Assembly: GCA_007833815.1 (NCBI GenBank) | Contig: CP033464.1 | Span: 2,591,001-2,655,000 of the forward strand | From: Brevibacillus laterosporus | Lineage (GTDB): Bacteria; Bacillota; Bacilli; Brevibacillales; Brevibacillaceae | DNA: 64,000 nt | Direction: 5' to 3' | Made by a program: the position numbers and the translations under genes | The notes under the pieces: generated by a model | Database searches by the model: none | The model's input: the letters and a program-made list of their open reading frames with translations, nothing else | Told to the model about the DNA's origin: nothing | Part shown: positions 1-7,095 of the stretch, in pieces | How the letters are laid out: every line of letters starts with the position of its first letter | How positions within the stretch are numbered: the stretch's first letter is position 1

Positions 1-53
1 TTCATATCTTTGTCAATCATCATTTTCCATAGTGGCTTGTAGGTAAAACCCAT
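1..53 (-). CDS. Small XRE/HTH regulator, N-terminal fragment (runs off window)
   Basis: Reading on the minus strand from 53 gives MGFTYKPLWKMMIDKDM before the window ends. This resembles the start of small Cro/CI-type (YozG/HTH_26-like) regulators, which often begin with a YKPLW-like segment. A strong GGGAGGTGAT ribosome binding site lies just upstream (61-72 on the + strand), which supports the ATG at 53. Only 17 residues are visible, so the family assignment rests on that N-terminal pattern. It is divergent from the decayed HTH gene at 231. Confidence 0.55.
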   Translation of the reverse strand, partial: MGFTYKPLWKMMIDKDM

Positions 54-144
54 TGCTTACATCACCTCCCTGATTTTTATATGTAATTATATCTGCCAAA
101 ACTCACAAAAACAAATATAAAATACACAAAAGTGATTTTTTATG

Positions 145-173
145 TTGACCGTATTACTTCAAATGTGTATTAT
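145..173 (+). promoter_or_regulatory. Sigma-A-type promoter
   Basis: TTGACC (145-150), 17-nt spacer, TATTAT (168-173). It precedes the GTG start at 231 and would drive the decayed HTH gene. Confidence 0.5.
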
Positions 174-230
174 AAATACATAAACATGATCTTTAGTATA
201 TATAAGTGTGTATTTCTTGAGGTGATTTGT

Positions 231-955
231 GTGGATGCATTAACTATGAAAAGTATGGAGAGATTCAGTAACTTTGCAAAGAAAGAGCATCTTAGGCATG
301 CAATAGAGGCCCATCTGAAGCAAACCAGTGAGAGGTTGACTCCATCAACTTTAAAAGTATTAGACGTATTGAGATTGCGTTTTATGAAAGTGATCGGGGT
401 GGCCTACTTAAAGATTGAAACCATAATGAAGATGACAAAGGTTAGCAGGGCGAGCGTCGAAAGAGGGATAAGAAAGCTGGAGTAGCTGGGGATTATCAAA
501 CAAAGTTACGACAGCGAGAAAAACGGGATTGCAGGGGGCTAACATGTTCGCTTTTTTACCCTCAAATGACGGGGTTAAGGTGGAAGGGGTTGGGTGGTGG
601 AGAAAACCCAACAATACCAAGCTCTGAGGCTAACAAAAGCAAGTCCAATACAAGTGTTTTTAATACTCCAAAAAACCAAAAAGAAAATAATAAGAATAAC
701 GTTAAAGTAACACGGCTAGAAAAGGATTCCACAGTTATTCCGAGCTACATCCCGAAGGAATTTGTTAAGGCAATCCAGCCAGCGTTCTCTTGTGGGACAG
801 TTATTAAGCAATTCTGGACAAGGGTTGTGATGTTCAAAAGAATAACTGGGTGGGAGAGAAACGAGAACGTTATTCCCGTAGCTTTAGATGCTTGGGAATA
901 TACGAAGCAGAACCAGATACTGAACACAAGGGAAAGAGATATTTTTACATGTTAA
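231..955 (+). pseudogene. Decayed helix-turn-helix regulator of plasmid/phage type
   Basis: A GTG at 231, preceded by a GAGGTGATTT ribosome binding site, opens a frame reading VDALTMKSMERFSNFAKKEH and then a winged-helix-like segment (KMTKVSRASVERGIRKLE). A TAG follows at 483-485. The same frame continues after the stop as LGIIKQSYDSEKNGIAGG, and a second frame carries on from about 545 to 955 with the C-terminal part (FVKAIQPAF, then WERNENVIPVALDAWEYTKQ). Bacillus helix-turn-helix proteins of roughly 300 residues have this layout: an N-terminal HTH ending in RKLEKLGI(I)K, a low-complexity linker, and a C-terminal alpha-helical part. Here the gene is broken by at least one stop and one frameshift, so it is most likely inactive. 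Its 3' end runs into a different coding frame near 890. Confidence 0.6.
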
Positions 956-1128
956 ACGGAGTTGATAAATCGGGTAATGAAAATACCATTAAAGTAGGGC
1001 TTTCTGGTAAAGATGGGTATCAAGATTGTTATTTAAAAGTTCATGTAAAAGGAAAGTATGTTTACGGATTTGAGGAAGTGCAAGAAAAAGAAGTTCCTAA
1101 AAAAGCTAAAGAAATACTAAAAAAATAA
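892..1128 (+). pseudogene. YxeA (DUF1093)-like C-terminal fragment
   Basis: The frame ending at 1128 reads YEAEPDTEHKGKRYFYML and continues through SGNENTIKVGL, YLKVHVKGKYV, YGFEEVQEKEVPKKAKEIL. That series (YxY, then a DxSGxEKxLKF-like strand, AYLKV, and SYEEVxxxEvPxKAKExL) is the second half of YxeA-family small secreted proteins. The signal peptide and first half are missing. The frame overlaps the end of the decayed HTH gene and lacks a convincing start and ribosome binding site; the ATG at 850 falls inside the HTH-derived DNA. I read it as a 5'-truncated remnant joined to the HTH pseudogene by a rearrangement. Confidence 0.5.
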
Positions 1129-1165
1129 CAAGAAAATATATCCCCTAAGTTTACAGGCTCTATAT

Positions 1166-1216
1166 AAACGCTGTCCTCTCGTGATGAATTTAAAACGAAT
1201 GGATAGCGTTTTTTTC
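1166..1216 (+). terminator. Rho-independent terminator
   Basis: AAACGCTGTCC (1166-1176) pairs with GGATAGCGTTT (1201-1211), followed by a T run. It lies after the YxeA-like fragment and just before the IS231-type end. Confidence 0.65.
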
Positions 1217-1220
1217 TTTG

Positions 1221-1866
1221 AGGGGTAGCACCACATGCCCATCAACTTAAAATAATTTAGTACCCCCAAAACGAAAAATACGCTATTCTTTCCGTAGATT
1301 TATAGGAGAGGATGGCGGTTTTTATGGAAATCTTAGACGAGCTGCAGCTTTTTTCTCAAGAGCTCCAGCGTTTCTTAGTGCCTGAAGCTCTTGAAGAGCT
1401 TGCCAGAGAAGCTGGTTTTACCAAACGGAAAAGTAAGTAATCAGTCTCAGGAGTTAGTTGCACTTTGTGTATGGTTAAGTCAAAAGGTTGCAAGCACATC
1501 TTTAATGAAATTATGTAGTCGTTTAGAGGCATACACTGGGATATTAATGAGTCCGGAAGGGCTAAATAAGCGATTTAATAGAGAAGCCGTACAATTTCTT
1601 CAACGAATTTTTTCACACCTTCTATTCAAAAGCTATACGCTGCCGATACATTACCTCATGGTTACGCGACTTTGTTTCATAGAATCCGCATACTAGACTC
1701 CACTACTTTTCAGCTTCCGGATATCTTTGCTTCTGCTTATAAAGGATCTGGGGGAAGTAGCCATACAGCCGGTGTTAAAATTCAGTTAGAATATGACCTT
1801 CTTAGTGGACAGTTCCTACACGTTGAAGCAGGACCAGGAAAATGGAGAATTTATGAACATATCTGA
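1221..1866 (+). mobile_element. IS231-like (IS4 family) element, 5' part only
   Basis: The sequence CATGCCCATCAACTTAA at 1234-1250 matches my memory of the terminal inverted repeat of IS231 (B. thuringiensis). It is followed by the element's leader and about 180 codons of its transposase, after which the homology stops and the toxin upstream region begins. No right end is present. The block AGGGGTAGCACCACAT (1221-1236) and the leader segment ending CCCAAAACGAAAAA recur at 2933-2990 on the other side of the toxin gene. Confidence 0.7.
1324..1866 (+). pseudogene. Truncated IS231-like transposase
   Basis: From ATG 1324 the reading is MEILDELQLFSQELQRFL, then EELAREAGFTKRKSK and a stop. The next piece, NQSQELVALCVWLSQKVAS, LMSPEGLNKRFNREAVQFL, lies in another frame, and a third piece gives RIRILDSTTFQLP, TAGVKIQLEYDLLSGQFLHVEAGPGK. 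In order these match the N-terminal third of IS231 transposases (DELQLFSEEL, SPEGLNKRF, RIRILDAT, IKIQLEYDLHSGQF, GPGK). Frameshifts break it internally, and it ends abruptly at the GPGK motif, so the rest of the catalytic domain is gone. It cannot encode an active enzyme. Confidence 0.75.
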
Positions 1867-1908
1867 TTACATAATGAAAATAGTGGAATTTAATTGTATG
1901 ATTTTATA

Positions 1909-1924
1909 TGTGAATATATTCACA
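1909..1924. promoter_or_regulatory. Perfect 16-bp palindrome upstream of toxin gene
   Basis: TGTGAATATATTCACA is self-complementary and lies 27 nt before the toxin ATG in a very AT-rich stretch, so it could be an operator overlapping the promoter. It does not match the PlcR box as I know it. A weak -35/-10 pair (TTGTAT 1894-1899, TATATT 1915-1920, 15-nt spacing) overlaps it. Confidence 0.4.
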
Positions 1925-1950
1925 AATAAAATATTAACGGGAGGGTTTTT

Positions 1951-2904
1951 ATGAAAAAATTTGCAAGTTTAATTCTTATAAGTGTGTTCCTTTTTTCGAG
2001 TACGCCATTTGTTCATGCGTCATCCACAGATGTTCAAGAAAGATTACGGGACTTGGCAAGAGAAAATGAAGCTGGAACCCTTAATGAAGCATGGAATACT
2101 AACTTCAAACCCAGTGATGAACAACAATTCTCTTATAGTCCAACTGAAGGTATTGTTTTCTTAACACCACCTAAAAATGTTATTGGCGAAAGAAGAATTT
2201 CACAGTATAAAGTAAATAATGCATGGGCTACATTAGAAGGAAGTCCAACCGAAGTATCGGGGACACCTTTATATGTGGGAAAAAACGTATTAGATAACTC
2301 AAAAGGAACAATGGATCAAGAGCTGTTAACACCCGAGTTTAACTATACCTATACGGAAAGCACTTCAAATACAACAACTCATGGATTAAAAGTAGGAGTC
2401 AAAACCACTGCTACCATGAAATTCCCGATTGCTCAGGGTAGCATGGAAGCTTCTACTGAATATAACTTTCAAGATTCTTCCACTGATACTACAACTAAAA
2501 CAGTATCATATAAAAGCCCATCACAAAAGATTAAAGTACCAGCAGGTAAAACCTTTAGAGTTTTAGCATACCTAAATACTGGATCTATTTCAGGTGAAGC
2601 TAACCTTTACGCAAATGTTGGGGGTATAGCTTGGGGGGTTTTACCAGGTTATCCCAATGGCGGAGGAGTAAATATAGGTGCTGTACTTAGCAAATGCCAA
2701 CAAAAAGGATGGGGAGATTTCAGAAACTTTCAACCTAGTGGAAGAGATGTAATCGTTAAAGGCCAAGGTACTTTCAAATCTAATTATGGAACGGACTTCA
2801 TTTTAAAAATTGAAGACATCACAGATTCAAAGTTACGAAACAATAACGGGAGTGGAACTGTCGTTCAAGAGATTAAAGTTCCACTAATTAGAACTGAAAT
2901 ATAG
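1951..2904 (+). CDS. Secreted ETX/MTX2-family (Mpp-type) beta-pore-forming toxin
   Basis: This 317-residue protein has a classic signal peptide: MKKF, a hydrophobic stretch, and predicted cleavage after VHA23. Residues about 128-210 form the Ser/Thr-rich region of alternating strands (FNYTYTESTSNTTTHGLKVG, then STDTTTKTVSYKSPSQKIKV) that in ETX/MTX2 toxins contains the membrane-inserting amphipathic hairpin. The motif KIKVPAGKTFRVLAYLNTGSISG is typical of the family, and the length is normal. From memory it closely resembles Mpp75Aa (formerly Cry75Aa), an insecticidal protein of Brevibacillus laterosporus; this was not checked by search. Known members oligomerise into beta-barrel pores in host gut membranes, and secretion is expected here. 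A GGGAGGG ribosome binding site precedes ATG 1951. The gene stands alone between IS231-type sequences, which suggests transfer as a mobile toxin module. Confidence 0.88.
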   Translation: MKKFASLILISVFLFSSTPFVHASSTDVQERLRDLARENEAGTLNEAWNTNFKPSDEQQFSYSPTEGIVFLTPPKNVIGERRISQYKVNNAWATLEGSPTEVSGTPLYVGKNVLDNSKGTMDQELLTPEFNYTYTESTSNTTTHGLKVGVKTTATMKFPIAQGSMEASTEYNFQDSSTDTTTKTVSYKSPSQKIKVPAGKTFRVLAYLNTGSISGEANLYANVGGIAWGVLPGYPNGGGVNIGAVLSKCQQKGWGDFRNFQPSGRDVIVKGQGTFKSNYGTDFILKIEDITDSKLRNNNGSGTVVQEIKVPLIRTEI

Positions 2905-2932
2905 TAAGTCACTTTTTGATTATCCGTCTACT

Positions 2933-2990
2933 AGGGGTAGCACCACATCGCTATCAAGTTAAGAAATTGGTTGTTCCCCAAAACGAAAAA
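2933..2990 (+). repeat. IS231-type left-end remnant, second copy
   Basis: AGGGGTAGCACCACAT at 2933-2948 is identical to 1221-1236. It is followed by CTATCAAGTTAAGAA and then CCCCAAAACGAAAAA, parallel to the segment after 1237. Both copies have the same orientation. No transposase follows; an IS3 element begins about 65 bp further on. Confidence 0.6.
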
Positions 2991-3123
2991 AATGAGCTGA
3001 ATTATTATAAACAACTATGGAAAGATTACGGGAAAGCCCTCTGACGGAACGAAGTGCACCCCTTAAAGTAGACATTGGAAAAACCCTCGAGGTTATCCGA
3101 TGAACTTTAGGGGGTGTATTTTT

Positions 3124-3421
3124 ATGGCAATCAAAGGACAGAAGTTTAGAAGTTATCCAGAATCACTTAAATTTGGAAGCAGTACGATTGCATCTAAATG
3201 AAAAGTGGACTCACAAACAGATAGCTGAACACTTGGGAATTAACGATAAAGATCGTGTTAAAGTTTGGATGAGAAAATATAGAAAGCAGGGGGAATTCGG
3301 CTTGCTTGATCAACGTGGACGACGTGAGGTGTATCTTGACCAGGATCGATACGTCCATAAAATAGAGCGGGAGAATGAAATCCTAAAAAAGTGTTTGGAA
3401 ATTTGGATGCGGGAGGGATAA
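3124..3421 (+). pseudogene. IS3 OrfA (HTH), frameshifted
   Basis: ATG 3124 gives MAIKGQKFRSYPESLK. One extra base near 3169 then breaks the frame, and the protein continues in the next frame as LEAVRLHLNEKWTHKQIAEH, KVWMRKYRKQGEFGLLDQRG and a C-terminal coiled-coil (ERENEILKKCLEIWMREG). It is the HTH_Tnp_1/leucine-zipper type of OrfA that binds element ends. It overlaps orfB by about 30 bp, as expected for programmed -1 frameshifting, but the upstream frameshift makes it inactive. Confidence 0.7.
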
Positions 3422-4283
3422 GAAAGAAATATCGGATGGTGGAGAGCTTGTCTACAATGTATCCAATTACTGAGGTTTGTATGGTGTTAGGGGTTTCGAG
3501 AAGTGGCTATTACAAGTACCTCTCCACTAGAAACTTGCATAGGGATAAGTCGATGAAAAAACGGATCAGAACGATCTAGAACAAAGGAAAGGGATATACG
3601 GATATCGTAGAATTCAAGCTGAACTGTTACGTCAATTTGGTTGTAGGGTTACTCATAAGAAAGTATTACGCATCATGCAGAATTTGGGACTCAAAGCCAT
3701 CATTCGCCGTAAACGTGCCTATATGACTACCTATCAAGCAAAGGTATCGGATGGGCGTGTTGCAGATCATTTACTCAAACGTGATTTTACCGCTCAAGAG
3801 CCTAATCAAAAATGGGTAACTGACGTTACTCAATATCGAATCGGTGAGGAACGTATCTACCTTTCCGCAATCAAAGATTTATGCACGCATGAGATTATCG
3901 CTTATCACATCAGTACTCGAAATGACAATGCGCTTGTTCTAGAGACTTTTAGGAAAGCATTTGAAATGCAAAAAGACGTGACTGGTTTGATCGTTCACAG
4001 CGATCAAGGTTCCCAGTACACGTCCCACGCATACCACGACATGCTACCTATGGTTGGCGCCCAAATTAGCATGTCCCGACGGGGCAATTGCCTAGACAAT
4101 GCCTCGATTGAAAGCTTCTTTTCTCATTTGAAAACCGAAGCCCTATATCCTTATGATATACGAGATCTTCAAGATGCTCAAAGGAGAATTGAAAATTACA
4201 TTTATTTTTACAACGAAGAACGTCTTCAACTGAAGCTAAATAAACTGACGCCTAGTGAATTTAGGCGTCAGTTAGCGGCCTAA
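3391..4283 (+). pseudogene. IS3 OrfB (DDE transposase), frameshifted
   Basis: The first part reads RKKYRMVESLSTMYPITEVC, VLGVSRSGYYKYL up to a stop near 3579. A single-base frame change near 3573 moves the protein to the frame reading KGIYGYRRIQAELLRQFGC, which runs on to LAA at 4280. The catalytic DDE triad is visible: D in WVTDVTQY, D in VHSDQGSQYTS, and E in ASIESFFSHLK. This is the rve integrase domain of IS3 transposases. The frameshift probably abolishes function. Confidence 0.7.
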
Positions 4284-4340
4284 CGGCCGGGGTTTTTCTT
4301 ACTGTCTACAAAACGGGGTCTTGACCACCCTGTATGGGGG

Positions 4341-4385
4341 CTTTTTTCGTCAAAACCTCCATTTCCTCGTCAAAGGATTCGACAA
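4341..4385. repeat. Duplicated operator-like block, copy 1
   Basis: The block contains TCGTCAAA at 4347-4354 and, 12 bp later, the imperfect palindrome TCGTCAAA-GGA-TTCGACAA (4367-4385). The half-site consensus is TYGTCRAA. The same arrangement with the same spacing occurs at 6221-6264. Each copy sits upstream of a small XRE regulator gene, so an autoregulatory operator is the natural reading. A run of T after GGGGG (4336-4347) may also act as a terminator for the IS3 transcript. Confidence 0.5.
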
Positions 4386-4418
4386 GCCCTATAGTGAAGT
4401 GAGCCATGGGGTGATTTT

Positions 4419-4715
4419 ATGCGAAGTAAGTTGAAAGAGATATTGGGGGAGCGAGGGGTTAAGCAGAGATGGCTGTGTGAACGTGTAGGATTATCTACTT
4501 CTGCAATGAGCCAAATCGTACGTGGGGAAAGTTTACCTACTCTGCCAGTTGCATTTCGTATTGCAAAGGGTGCTTTATTCACAAGCAGCAGTTCTAACGG
4601 ATTTCCGTGGGCATCCTGTAAAAAAACTGAATGGGGAGTAGAACAACCTTTATTATGGGAGGGAAGCAAATGGCAAAGGCACTATACATCAGTATGTTGG
4701 GAGAAGGTCATGTAA
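4419..4715 (+). CDS. XRE-family regulator with altered C terminus
   Basis: ATG 4419 follows GGGGTGATTTT. Residues 1-50 form a helix-turn-helix (LKEILGERGVKQRWLCERVG, LSTSAMSQIVRGESLPTLPV, AFRIAK) closely related to the XRE protein at 6301. The normal ending of such proteins (ALxxPIEEIWxE) is missing: after AFRIAKG at about 4570 the frame runs through unrelated sequence and overlaps the glycosyltransferase start by 46 bp. It is probably a 3'-truncated regulator joined to foreign DNA. The DNA-binding part is intact, so it could still be functional. It may control the adjacent glycosyltransferase gene. Confidence 0.55.
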   Translation: MRSKLKEILGERGVKQRWLCERVGLSTSAMSQIVRGESLPTLPVAFRIAKGALFTSSSSNGFPWASCKKTEWGVEQPLLWEGSKWQRHYTSVCWEKVM

Positions 4716-5902
4716 ATCCAACGTTAGGGCTAGTAACAGATTTAGTAAAGCGCGGGGAGCAGATCGTCTATTATTCGTCCAATCATTTTCAAGAGAAAAT
4801 TGAACAAACAGGAGCTATATTTCGGCCTGTGGATCAAAGGGCGCAAGAAATACTTCAAGAAATTAGTAATCTGATTAATTCACAGCCGGTGGAGTTTTTC
4901 CTGCAATTTCTACATGCCATGGAAATGATAACGGATACCATACAAAACGAAATTACGAATGAGACATATGACTATCTCTTATACGATGCACAAACGATGG
5001 TAGGTACCTGGATTGCTCACCAATGTAAGTTATTATCCATTGCTACTTGGACTACATTTGCATTTTCAAATGATCCTCATGAAAATATGACACTAACAGA
5101 CTCAGATGATGAAAAAGGGAAGCTAGAGAGGCTGGCTACGCTTCAAAATTTTTTACAATTGGAAAAAATACAAGAACGTAAAAAGCAATTAGAAAGCAAA
5201 TATAAAGTTCCATTTCCGGGATTTTTTTTATCGAATCCTGGACCAGTTGATTTAAATATTGTGTTCACTTCTTCTTATTTCCAGAGAAATAGTGAGCAGT
5301 TTAATGACAACTATATTTTTGTAGGTCCTTCAATACCAGATAGCAGTCACCTTGGTGATTTTCCCATTGATGAGTTAAAAGGAAAACAAGTCATCTTCAT
5401 CTCTATGGGAACGATCGTAAACCAACAGCTAGAGCTTTATCAAAAATGCTTTACGGCTTTAAAAGACGTAGATGGTAAGGTAGTACTTAGCATTGGAAAG
5501 AATACAACAATGAAAGAATTAGGGGATATACCAGATAACTTTATTGTGCGTCATTATGTTCCTCAAATAGATGTATTACGTCACACAAATGTGTTTATTA
5601 GCCATTGTGGTATGAATAGCATAAGTGAATCACTTTATTTTGAAGTACCGTTAGTTATGCTGCCCATTGTTAATGATCAACCTATGATAGCACAACGGGT
5701 GAAGGAGCTTGGAGCAGGGGTTTTGTTAGATTTTGAAAATCTATCATCAGAGGATATTAAACAAGCTGTTCACGAGGTTTTAGAAAATCCGATTTATCAG
5801 GAAAAGGCAAAAAAAATCAGTCAGTCATTTCATAAGTCTGGAGGGCGTCAAAGGGCAGCGGACGAAGTGTTCAAATTTACTCGTACCATAACAAAAAGGT
5901 AA
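4670..5902 (+). CDS. GT1 (macrolide/YjiC-type) UDP-glycosyltransferase
   Basis: The protein has 410 residues from ATG 4670; GGGAGGG at 4658-4664 fixes this start. The N-terminal Rossmann half begins KALYISMLGEGHVNPTLGLV, the usual GHVNPT acceptor-side motif. The C-terminal donor half has KQVIFISMGTIVNQQLELY, the loop FIVRHYVPQIDVL, and the nucleotide-sugar signature HTNVFISHCGMNSISESLYF with PLVMLPIVNDQPMIAQRV. This is the MGT/YjiC/OleD-type GT-B fold that transfers glucose from a UDP-sugar to small hydrophobic molecules, often to inactivate an antibiotic. Length is typical and no signal peptide is seen, so it is cytosolic. The true acceptor is unknown. The gene stands behind a small XRE regulator, which suggests inducible detoxification; that is inference. 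Confidence 0.85.
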   Translation: MAKALYISMLGEGHVNPTLGLVTDLVKRGEQIVYYSSNHFQEKIEQTGAIFRPVDQRAQEILQEISNLINSQPVEFFLQFLHAMEMITDTIQNEITNETYDYLLYDAQTMVGTWIAHQCKLLSIATWTTFAFSNDPHENMTLTDSDDEKGKLERLATLQNFLQLEKIQERKKQLESKYKVPFPGFFLSNPGPVDLNIVFTSSYFQRNSEQFNDNYIFVGPSIPDSSHLGDFPIDELKGKQVIFISMGTIVNQQLELYQKCFTALKDVDGKVVLSIGKNTTMKELGDIPDNFIVRHYVPQIDVLRHTNVFISHCGMNSISESLYFEVPLVMLPIVNDQPMIAQRVKELGAGVLLDFENLSSEDIKQAVHEVLENPIYQEKAKKISQSFHKSGGRQRAADEVFKFTRTITKR

Positions 5903-6185
5903 TTTATTTGTAACCGATGTGGAATAAAGTTTTGGCAGGATGAATTTAAAATGGTCCATATAAGTCTGATAAATAAGTCTTTTAGTCCCATCTCGAATAA
6001 GACGTACTGATCAGACTGCTGATTAAATCGCTTCGATCTAGCCAGTTAATTTGGCTGCAATATGACATGCGAGCATTGGAAGCGACAGAAGTGGTTAAGG
6101 GTGAATAAATGTAGAAGTCAGGCAAGTAGTCTAATCATTTCTTCTTAAAGAGGCATAAAATATATGGCCTGTGGGAACATGGATA
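5903..6185. other. Intergenic stretch without a recognisable gene
   Basis: No reading frame with a ribosome binding site or family motif was seen. The sequence looks like scrambled remnants, ending in the terminator that precedes the second operator-like block. Confidence 0.5.
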
Positions 6186-6227
6186 CAGACGACCTTGCCA
6201 GTAAGATGGTGGCGGGGTCTTTTTTTC
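6186..6227 (+). terminator. Probable rho-independent terminator
   Basis: AGAC-GACC-TTGCC pairs imperfectly with GGTGGC-GGGGTCT, followed by seven T. It could end the glycosyltransferase transcript. Confidence 0.4.
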
Positions 6228-6264
6228 GTCAAAACCTCCATTTACTCGTCAAAGGATTCGACAA
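6221..6264. repeat. Duplicated operator-like block, copy 2
   Basis: TCGTCAAA (6226-6233) and TCGTCAAA-GGA-TTCGACAA (6246-6264) repeat the block at 4347-4385 almost base for base, differing by one base in the spacer (TTTAC against TTTCC). It lies 37 bp before the XRE start at 6301. Confidence 0.5.
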
Positions 6265-6300
6265 AGACAAATGACGAATTACTTTGTGAGGTGATAGTTC

Positions 6301-6510
6301 TTGAAGCTACAGTGTCGTCTGCGCATTATTTTAGCTGAACGTAATATGAAACAACTTGATTTATTAAAACAGATGGACGAGCCTATCTCTCATGCTTCAT
6401 TGAGTCAGATAGTTCAAGGAAAGAATCTTCCTACTCTAATAACCGCTTTTCAAATAGCAAAGGCTTTGAACATGCCAATAGAAGAAATCTGGTTAGAAGC
6501 TCTGGACTAA
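6301..6510 (+). CDS. Small XRE-family regulator
   Basis: A 69-residue protein from TTG 6301, preceded by GAGGTGATAG. It is little more than one HTH_3 domain: IILAERNMKQLDLLKQMDE, HASLSQIVQGKNLPTLITAF, QIAKALNMPIEEIWLEALD. The last segment is the usual end of minimal Cro/CI-like proteins. It is a paralogue of the protein at 4419 and has a near-identical upstream operator-like block, so both may bind the same site. Regulators this small usually act as repressors and dimerise through the last helix; the target here is unknown. Confidence 0.75.
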   Translation: MKLQCRLRIILAERNMKQLDLLKQMDEPISHASLSQIVQGKNLPTLITAFQIAKALNMPIEEIWLEALD

Positions 6511-6585
6511 TTTTTTAAAATGGACATGCAATTTGTAGCCATCAACTACATACAATTCACCATCAAAGTTAAGGAGATGGTGCAG

Positions 6586-6723
6586 ATGTGGATTATTCAC
6601 CAACGTATGGCAGAGCTTTTTAGTTCATTAAAAACACAGCCACCCTATAGCCACCGGATTGGTAAAATGGTGGGGGATTATTTACCTTCATTCATGAGTC
6701 GTTCGAATATGTCCACAGTTTGA
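6586..6723 (+). CDS. Hypothetical 45-residue protein
   Basis: ATG 6586 has AAGGAG nine bases upstream and follows the XRE gene by 75 bp. The product starts MWIIHQRMAELFSSLKTQPP and ends SRSNMSTV. No family is recognised. It may be the start of a longer decayed gene, because the region beyond it (6724-7095) holds only broken frames. Confidence 0.3.
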   Translation: MWIIHQRMAELFSSLKTQPPYSHRIGKMVGDYLPSFMSRSNMSTV

Positions 6724-7095
6724 TTTTTCATTTTATCGGTCAAATGTGAGTAAACTCTCCGTATTTAAGCCCATTCTTTTTCTTTATTGACCATGATCTT
6801 ATCAACTGTAATAGCACCTTCATAAAGATCAATACAATCCCATGTAAGGGCAACGTAGACATGAACTGGATGGAAATAGCTTTTTGGGATACACACATGA
6901 AGGAGAAAACAACGGTGGATAAAATGTTAGCAGATGAACTTATTTTGGTTTTGAAAACGCAATGGAAAGTTAGTGATGCAATGGGATGAAGGAGCAAGCG
7001 AAATACATTGGTGAACTTGCTGATAGAGTAAGGATTGCTAGTGGGCAGGAGCGGCAAAACGTATAGTTAGCTCTTGAAGAAAAAAGGAGTGTAAC
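6724..7095. other. Non-coding stretch with broken short frames
   Basis: Two short + frames are suggestive but incomplete: 6861-6989 (MNWMEIAFWDTHMKEKTTVD..) and the overlapping 6986-7066 (MKEQAKYIGELADRVRIASG..). The second resembles phage/recombinase-associated small proteins only loosely. I see no promoter and regard the stretch as gene remains. Confidence 0.35.

Larger units (their letters stand above)
3055..4326 (+). mobile_element. IS3-family element, degenerate
   Basis: Left end TGCACCCC..GTAGACA near 3055-3078 and right end TGTCTAC..GGGGTCTTGACCA near 4299-4326 form an imperfect inverted repeat (ACCCC, GTAGACA and AAAAACC in both arms). Inside are orfA- and orfB-type reading frames of the IS3 family, both frameshifted. 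The exact termini are uncertain by a few bases. Confidence 0.7.

Noticed and set aside
6740-7057. Minus-strand frame of 105 codons downstream of the XRE-TPR gene, considered as a signalling-peptide gene
   Set aside because: It lies beyond the terminator hairpin, has no secretion signal or ribosome binding site, and its composition is not that of a peptide precursor.
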